Source: Polyodon spathula (taxonomy: Eukaryota; Chordata; Actinopteri; Acipenseriformes; Polyodontidae). Taken from it: DNA of 64,000 nucleotides. How positions within the stretch are numbered: position 1 is the first letter of the stretch; each line of letters starts with the position of its first letter. The stretch lies in the NCBI RefSeq assembly GCF_017654505.1, contig NC_054548.1:26196969-26260968 (forward strand), written 5' to 3'. Of the stretch, positions 11,281-64,000 are shown piece after piece. The notes under the pieces are model-generated. The model was not told where the DNA came from and ran no database searches. It worked only from the letters and a program-made list of their open reading frames with translations. The position numbers and the translations under genes were made by a program.

Positions 11281-11586
11281 TTCTTTGTCTCCTGCATGCG
11301 TGATTAACACGAAAGCGGTTATGCGATGATCACATTTGGAGCCAATCAAAGTGCGTTGACAGTTCTCCCTCGGTCATCTCAGCCAATCTCTTAGATGGGC
11401 GGAGGTACTGTGCTGCAAACTGAAGTGTGGAACCACATGTCTGGATCACAAGTACAGAAAGAAATGTATTGCAGCAGTAAGCTAACGTTAAGGACTCTCT
11501 TGGTGCGTTAGCTACAAGCTGCTAGAGAAAATAGCTGCTCTGAAATTGTATTGACACATACTTTAAAGACAAGAAATCACCCCGTT
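11281..11586 (+). promoter_or_regulatory. Candidate abcc4 promoter and 5' UTR
   Basis: Two CCAAT boxes (GCCAATCAAA at 11341 and AGCCAATCTC at 11381) and a GC box (GGGCGG at 11397) lie 190-245 bp before the abcc4 start codon. No TATA box is seen in the last 200 bp. This is a common layout of TATA-less vertebrate promoters. The transcription start is not determined; it should lie between about 11410 and 11586 if the 5' UTR is not itself split by an upstream intron. Confidence 0.5.
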
Positions 11587-58686
<47,100 letters not shown>

Positions 58687-59326
58687 GTAAGTAATTTTTT
58701 TAGTTCTCTTCTACAGTATGTATAATAAGTAGGAACTGCTGGCTATGTAGTGTGGCTCTCTTAGCTAGAGCCATGCAGTGAGAAAAGCGCATGTTTGCTT
58801 CGTGGCTGTGCCAAGTTCTCCTTTTTGACTGGGCACGCCGCAGGAAGCAGGGGACACTTGGTTGTGTAATGAAATGGAACATAATTGGATGTTCTAAATG
58901 TGGGGTAAAATAATTGGACTTAAAAATAATGTTTCCTTGCGAGCGTGTAGTGGCAAGGCATGTATACAGGTGAAGAAATACACTCTTTAAATTAATATTT
59001 CAACTGTTCTTATGTAAATGTATGTGGGGTAGTATAATAATATTTGCTCCTTTTTCCCCTTTTAAATGATTTGCTTTATTTCACCACTAGAGTGCAGCCT
59101 TTTACTGCTGTACATGGTTTCAGTAGGAAAAGTTGTGAAATCAAATCAGGTTCCATATTTTGAAGACACCAAAAATATGCCAGGCAAAAATCCCGAGGAC
59201 AATTTAAATGTAAATGTTATTCATAGAACTAAATAAGTTTCGTTCAGTTGGCCAGGAACAGCATTTTGTGAACACCTCCAATTTGAATGTATTATTTTAA
59301 GTTATAAATATTCTCTCGCTATCAGC
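58687..59326. other. Intron 19, first part
   Basis: No recognised feature before the Tc1 element. Confidence 0.5.
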
Positions 59327-60762
59327 TACAGGTTGTAGACAGAAGTATTGGCACTCTATGTTGTACCTTAATTGACAAAAGTCAAAAGTAAAATACACAA
59401 TTTCTAGAAATGTAACAAATAATCTTTATCATGTGTCCTCCTTTTACTTTTATTCTGATGTTTATGATAATTCCAGTGTGTTACATCTTGTTGGTGAAAT
59501 CTGGGCCCATTCTTTCGTATATTTCCTTCAGCACAGACAGATTGGGTACACAATGCTTGGCTACAGCTTTTTTCAGATCAGTCCAAAGCATTTCTATTGG
59601 ATTGAATGCCATTCCAGAACTTTTATCTTTTTGTTTCAAGTATTCTAGAGCTTGGCTGTATGCTTCGTGTCATGATCGAACCACCTCCATGTTTAACTGT
59701 AGGTGCAAGGTCTTCTTCGTAAGGCTTTCCCTTTATTTTCTCCAAACATACTGTGGTCCATTTTTGGGGAAAAGTTGTATTTTTGTCTCATAGGACCAGA
59801 GAATTTTGTTGAATGCTTCTGTGGCAGGCTGGCGAGTGGATAGAGGCCCAGAGACAGACTGCAGTTCCTAAAAATAACTATTTTATTATAAATAAACACA
59901 AAAATGAAAGGGCACAAGGGCCAAAGCAAAGCAATTTAAACACAAAAAGACAAAAAAAAACAAAACTTACAAAAATAACAATTTCCAGGCTGGGCAATGC
60001 CTTCACTGGATTCAAACTTTCCAAACAACCAATTAAACCAACTTGCTTCCTCAGCTCCCTTCTCCTAAATGAGAAGCAGAGGCCTCCTTTTATGTCAGGT
60101 GGGTGGGTGCTGATTGATCGTTAATTAACCTAATCAACTAATCAACCCCAGCCACCTGACCGTAATAAACCCAGGCAGGTTGGAGAAATTAACCCCATCC
60201 CTGCCAATTTAAAAAGGGCAGAGCTTTGCTCTGCCACAGCTTCATATTCCTTTTCATATTTCTTGGATGAATGGTCTTTTAAAAGTGGTTTGCAGCAAGG
60301 TCTGCACTGTGTACAGCTCATCTTTGTTCAGGTGCCTTTGTACAGTTCTTTTGTGCACTACTATGCCCGATGCTTCTAAATATTTCTTTAAGTCGGTTAC
60401 TCGTGGATTTTGTTTTTCGCTGCTTGGACGATATTCCTACCTGCTGAACCCGCAATTCTCTTTGGACATCCACTTCTTTCAAGCATTTCAGTTGAACTTG
60501 TTCTGTGGTACTTCTTGATTATTGCTCTGATTGTGGATTTTGATATTCTATATTTCTGATACTGTTCTGTAGCCATTTCCTTTGTTGCAATTTTGCTACC
60601 AGAGTTTTTCTCAAATTTGAATCCTTTGTCTTGACTGTCATCTGCTGTATTGCCCAAACGCTCTTCAGCAGACTTGGGAAATAATGAAATAAAGAAATAA
60701 AAAAATAAAATAAATAATCTCTTTTTCTGGCCATTGACTTTATAATGCAGCTTGGTTAGCAT
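59327..60762 (-). mobile_element. Tc1-like transposon E with nested solo LTR, right end lost
   Basis: The left terminus CAGGTTGTAGACAGAAGTAT (59329) with preceding TA is typical of a Tc1/mariner end. The minus strand carries a degraded transposase: helix-turn-helix in YRISKSTIRAIIKKYHR and ERSGCPKRIAGSAGRNIVQA (60600-60420), and remnants of the catalytic half at 59500-59800 with several stops. The matching right terminal repeat is not found. A solo LTR splits it. Confidence 0.75.
59820..60238 (-). mobile_element. Solo LTR (419 bp) inside Tc1 E, minus strand
   Basis: In window orientation it begins TGTGGCAGGCTGG and ends CTCTGCCACA, with a perfect 5-bp duplication GCTTC (59815-59819 and 60239-60243). 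AATAAA signals and the T-rich end are on the minus strand. A segment reading GGCAGGGATGGGGTTAATTT on the minus strand resembles GGCAGGGAGAGGGTTAAATT in the solo LTR at 17943, so the two LTR families are related. Confidence 0.93.
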
Positions 60763-60846
60763 GTAATGGTTTTCAGTCAGTTAATATAGTAATGTAATTT
60801 TATTACATTTACAGACCTTTTAATGTAAAAGTAGCAAATACTTAAA

Positions 60847-60923
<77 letters not shown>

Positions 60924-62218
60924 TTTTAATAATGATTGTTTTTTAAACCTGCCATACGTTTTGTATTTTGGTTTTTATCATATTAATTAGTGACTAATGT
61001 TCACTAAATGATTTATATTTAACGTTTTCTTAAATGACTTGTAGTGTATTTTTACTTTTTAAATGTAAAAACATTAATAAACACTTGTCTTTTCTGTAGG
61101 AAATAACCCTCTCAGTCTGAAAGATCTTAGCAGTTCACTTGCGAGAGCAGGCAGGCATGACGTTGATATATTGCAATCAGTGGAAACTCTGATTATAGGA
61201 TATCTTGAGTACTAGAAGGTATTTGTACAAAAGCGTTGAGCAAATACAGAACAATTTGCCCTGGGAACCTTATCTGACACCTTTTGATTACTGAATTAGC
61301 TTAGTAGGCTATAGTTGAAAAAGTTCAGCTGACAGGTGGGCATAATCTTAAAAAAGAAGGAACACTAAAACCAACATCAAATATTACATTCCATTTGCTG
61401 TTCTCCCAGTACAAAGCAGAGCTGCACTGAATGAGCTGCTGTACGTGATTTAAACGTGAAGGTGTACATGCTTGATCACAGTAAGGATTTTTCACTGTAG
61501 TAAGCATTTGGGTTTCCTCCAACGAACAGCAGTTTGTACAGAGACCTCTCCCAATTATACAAGATAGTGTCAGTAAACAATAAATAGATTTGGGTAGTAA
61601 TATTATAATCTATTGAAACCAAATGTGCAGATTTATTTAATTATTTATTTTGTGTCCCAAATTAATTGCAAATCAATTTAGAATAAATGAAATCTAAATG
61701 TTGCTTCAGTAAAGAGTGCTTGTTTAATGTTATTCCGGTAAAAAAATGATTCTGAATGCCACCTGCTAAGGATGCATACCCCTACTGGGGGTTACAGTGG
61801 ATTATGTCATACTTCCGAGTCTTGCATCTCGAGAACAGTGTGCATCTCATAGGCTCACAATTTAGCCCAAGGTATGCTATGTATTAGAATGCCAGAGCAT
61901 GTGTTTGTCTTTCTGTTTGTCATGTTAGAACAGCTTATCCAATTGTCATAAAGCTTGCTAAGGACTTATTTAGCACATATTGTTATAACCTAGTGTAGTC
62001 TATATACCTTCAGGGTGTATATCGAGTCTGTCTGTATATCACGCACGCATCTTGAGAACCGCTTCTCAAATTGCAAAAACTGTTAATAACGGTATTCTTT
62101 AGCACATGTTATTGACACTATATCATAGTCTTGCTCTGTCTGGAGGTATGTATATCAAACATACATTCATTTACACTGTGGCAGGGGGATGAATGCCACT
62201 GATTTGCTTGTTTTATAT

Positions 62219-62282
<64 letters not shown>

Positions 62283-62491
62283 TCATAGAGCGTTATGTTA
62301 TATGGGTCGCAACACAATACAATATACATCTGTGATTGTTAATAATCTATACTATTTAGAACCCAAGGCATGACGACATGTAGTATCTGCCATAACTATG
62401 ATTTGAGGGTGTTCAGATTCTTTGGTTCTGCCAAATATTTTGAGTAGGTGGAGTGATTTTAAGACGTGTTTTAGTTCACAGTGTTTAGAAC

Positions 62492-62531
<40 letters not shown>

Positions 62532-62987
62532 CTCTGTTATACAACAGTGTAGAACTTGGTGTGACTTAGAAATTGGTTTATGGGAGGAGCTATTTTACAG
62601 CTCATAATGTGAGAGTTAGTTTTATTTGATTGTAAAACTGCTTTACGTTGCTGTTATCTGATTGCTGTTGTGTTGCTATCAGTTACCATTGTGCAGTGGG
62701 GCCAGTCATGAGGAGCTGCCCATGTCAAGTAAATAATGCAGAGGATTAAACTTGGATTTTTCCCCTTTGTAAGCACTTTTAAAATGATGTCTCGACTTCC
62801 TTAAAGGATTTGTTTTTGTTTTTTTGCTGAAAAAGTTATTTTAAGATATTTTGAATCCTATTTTTGAATCCACTTAGCAAGTAATTTGAACCAAGGTCCT
62901 TGTTTCCCACACTGGGCTTCTCAGTAAACCTCCAGCTCAGAAACTGAGAGGCTTTTCCATCAGGGTCTACTACTTTCCATTAACTGG
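60763..62987. other. Intron 19, AT-rich with TA repeats
   Basis: (TA)n microsatellites lie at about 60854-60920 and 62218-62282, and a 32-bp T run at 62497-62528. I find no abcc4 exon in this stretch. Confidence 0.6.
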
Positions 62988-63155
62988 GTGGGGGGGGGGG
63001 GGGGTGGCGGGTGGGGGGGGGGGGGGTGGGGTGGGGGGGGCGGGGGGGGGGGGGGCTGGCGGGGGGGGGGGGGGGGGGGTGGGGGTGGGAGGGGGGGGGG
63101 GGGGGGGGGGGGGGGGCGGGGGGGGCGGCGGCCCGGGGGGAGGGGGGGGGGGGGT

Positions 63156-63190
<35 letters not shown>

Positions 63191-63263
63191 GGTCGGGGGC
63201 AAAGTAAATTTGAACCAAGGTCCTGTTTCCACTGGAGCTTCAGTAAAACTGAGGGCTTCATCA

Positions 63264-63362
<99 letters not shown>
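62988..63362. repeat. Long G tracts, probable sequencing or assembly artefact
   Basis: 62988-63200 is almost all G with scattered T, C and A. 63264-63362 is an uninterrupted run of 99 G. The 63-bp non-G island between them (63201-63263) is a degraded copy of 62885-62966: both contain TTTGAACCAAGGTCC, CAGTAAA and a CATCAGGG end, with deletions in the second. The poly-Gly and poly-Pro frames it produces are not genes. Confidence 0.85.
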
Positions 63363-64000
63363 CTCATTTTATTTCAAAAATCAGAAGCCCTAACCAATAC
63401 TAGATCACACTGCCTGCACATTCCTGACTGCTGCCTTTTCCCAAGTGTGCTGGCTTTGGAGAATGTACAGTATAATTGACCCATGCTCAGCTTGTCACTG
63501 TAGATTTTCGCTGTAAATGTTTATCCTTTTTAAATTTAAATGTACTAACTAGGATAATCCCTACTGAGACTACTAGCCCCAATCTTCTGAGCATGAGGTG
63601 CCTATGCAAATGAATAAGTAAAGCATAGCCCAGCATTTCTCAATAATAGTACATTATACAGTCTCTTCAAACATCTTGGTGTTAGCAATTAGGACATGCT
63701 GGTATCTGTAGAACCACACTGTCCTAGCCTTTCTTCAACCAATTCCTTTTTAAAGAAGCTCCCCAGCATTCTGTTAACATCTCCTCAAACAGCTGCCCAT
63801 TTTATGTGCAGATTTAAAACTGATTTATATATTTATCTAATGGGACGGAAAGAAATGTCACCTTTAATCTGCACATTTAGTTTTCTTCACTGCGCCTGCA
63901 AGAAGCACAGTCTCATGGCAGATATAATCTAAATCTATAAAATTCTAATGTGGACTTCACATTTGAGAGTGTGTGTGTGTGTGTGTGGAGGTAGGGTGAT
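63363..64000. other. Intron 19, last part
   Basis: Ordinary intron sequence ending in a (TG)n tract at 63968-63986. No exon recognised. Confidence 0.5.

Noticed and set aside
61080..61220. Possible exon after TTTCTGTAG at about 61100
   Set aside because: The frames do not match the expected ABCC4 sequence after NPVG, and no donor with a compatible phase was seen.
62960..63479. Long poly-Gly and poly-Pro open frames on both strands
   Set aside because: They come from the G tracts at 62988-63362 and have no start or composition of a real protein.

Overview
The window is vertebrate nuclear DNA, most likely from a ray-finned fish. The evidence is an intron-rich ABC transporter gene whose exons read as vertebrate ABCC4 (MRP4), embedded in typically fish-like repeats: several Tc1-like transposons, DIRS retrotransposons, L1-like LINEs, PIF/Harbinger elements and LTR elements. 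I cannot place it to species; a non-teleost such as a sturgeon or paddlefish is possible but not shown.

The only host gene I can support is abcc4 on the + strand. Nineteen coding exons were found between 11587 and 58686, all with GT-AG introns and compatible phases. They join into an uninterrupted 826-codon frame running from the start Met through transmembrane domain 1 and the whole first nucleotide-binding domain (NBD1) into the first helices of transmembrane domain 2. The gene leaves the window inside intron 19. A TATA-less promoter candidate with two CCAAT boxes and a GC box lies about 200 bp upstream of the ATG.

Layout. 1-10.6 kb, upstream of the gene: a decayed Harbinger element, a Tc1 copy, a minus-strand DIRS element and a second Tc1. 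11.3-11.7 kb: promoter and exon 1. Intron 1 (16.3 kb): a terminal-repeat MITE, a plus-strand DIRS with complete terminal architecture and a nested solo LTR, L1 RT, an LTR-element remnant, a Tc1 with a nested solo LTR, and L1 ORF1. Intron 2: a DIRS recombinase fragment, two triplet repeats and a solo LTR. Intron 5: piggyBac-like TTAA-flanked ends surrounding a tyrosine-recombinase element and a very odd noisy segment. Intron 9: a Harbinger element abutting a truncated Tc1. Intron 15: a second tyrosine-recombinase element carrying a retroposed cDNA. Intron 19: a Tc1 with another nested solo LTR, TA repeats and long G tracts.

All mobile-element genes seen are broken by frameshifts, stops or deletions; none looks autonomous. 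The most surprising observation is at about 41.0-41.9 kb. A block of about 430 bp is followed by a second block that matches its complement read in the same direction, not its reverse complement. No ordinary duplication or inversion makes this, so it is probably a sequencing or assembly artefact, as are the homopolymer G tracts at 63 kb.
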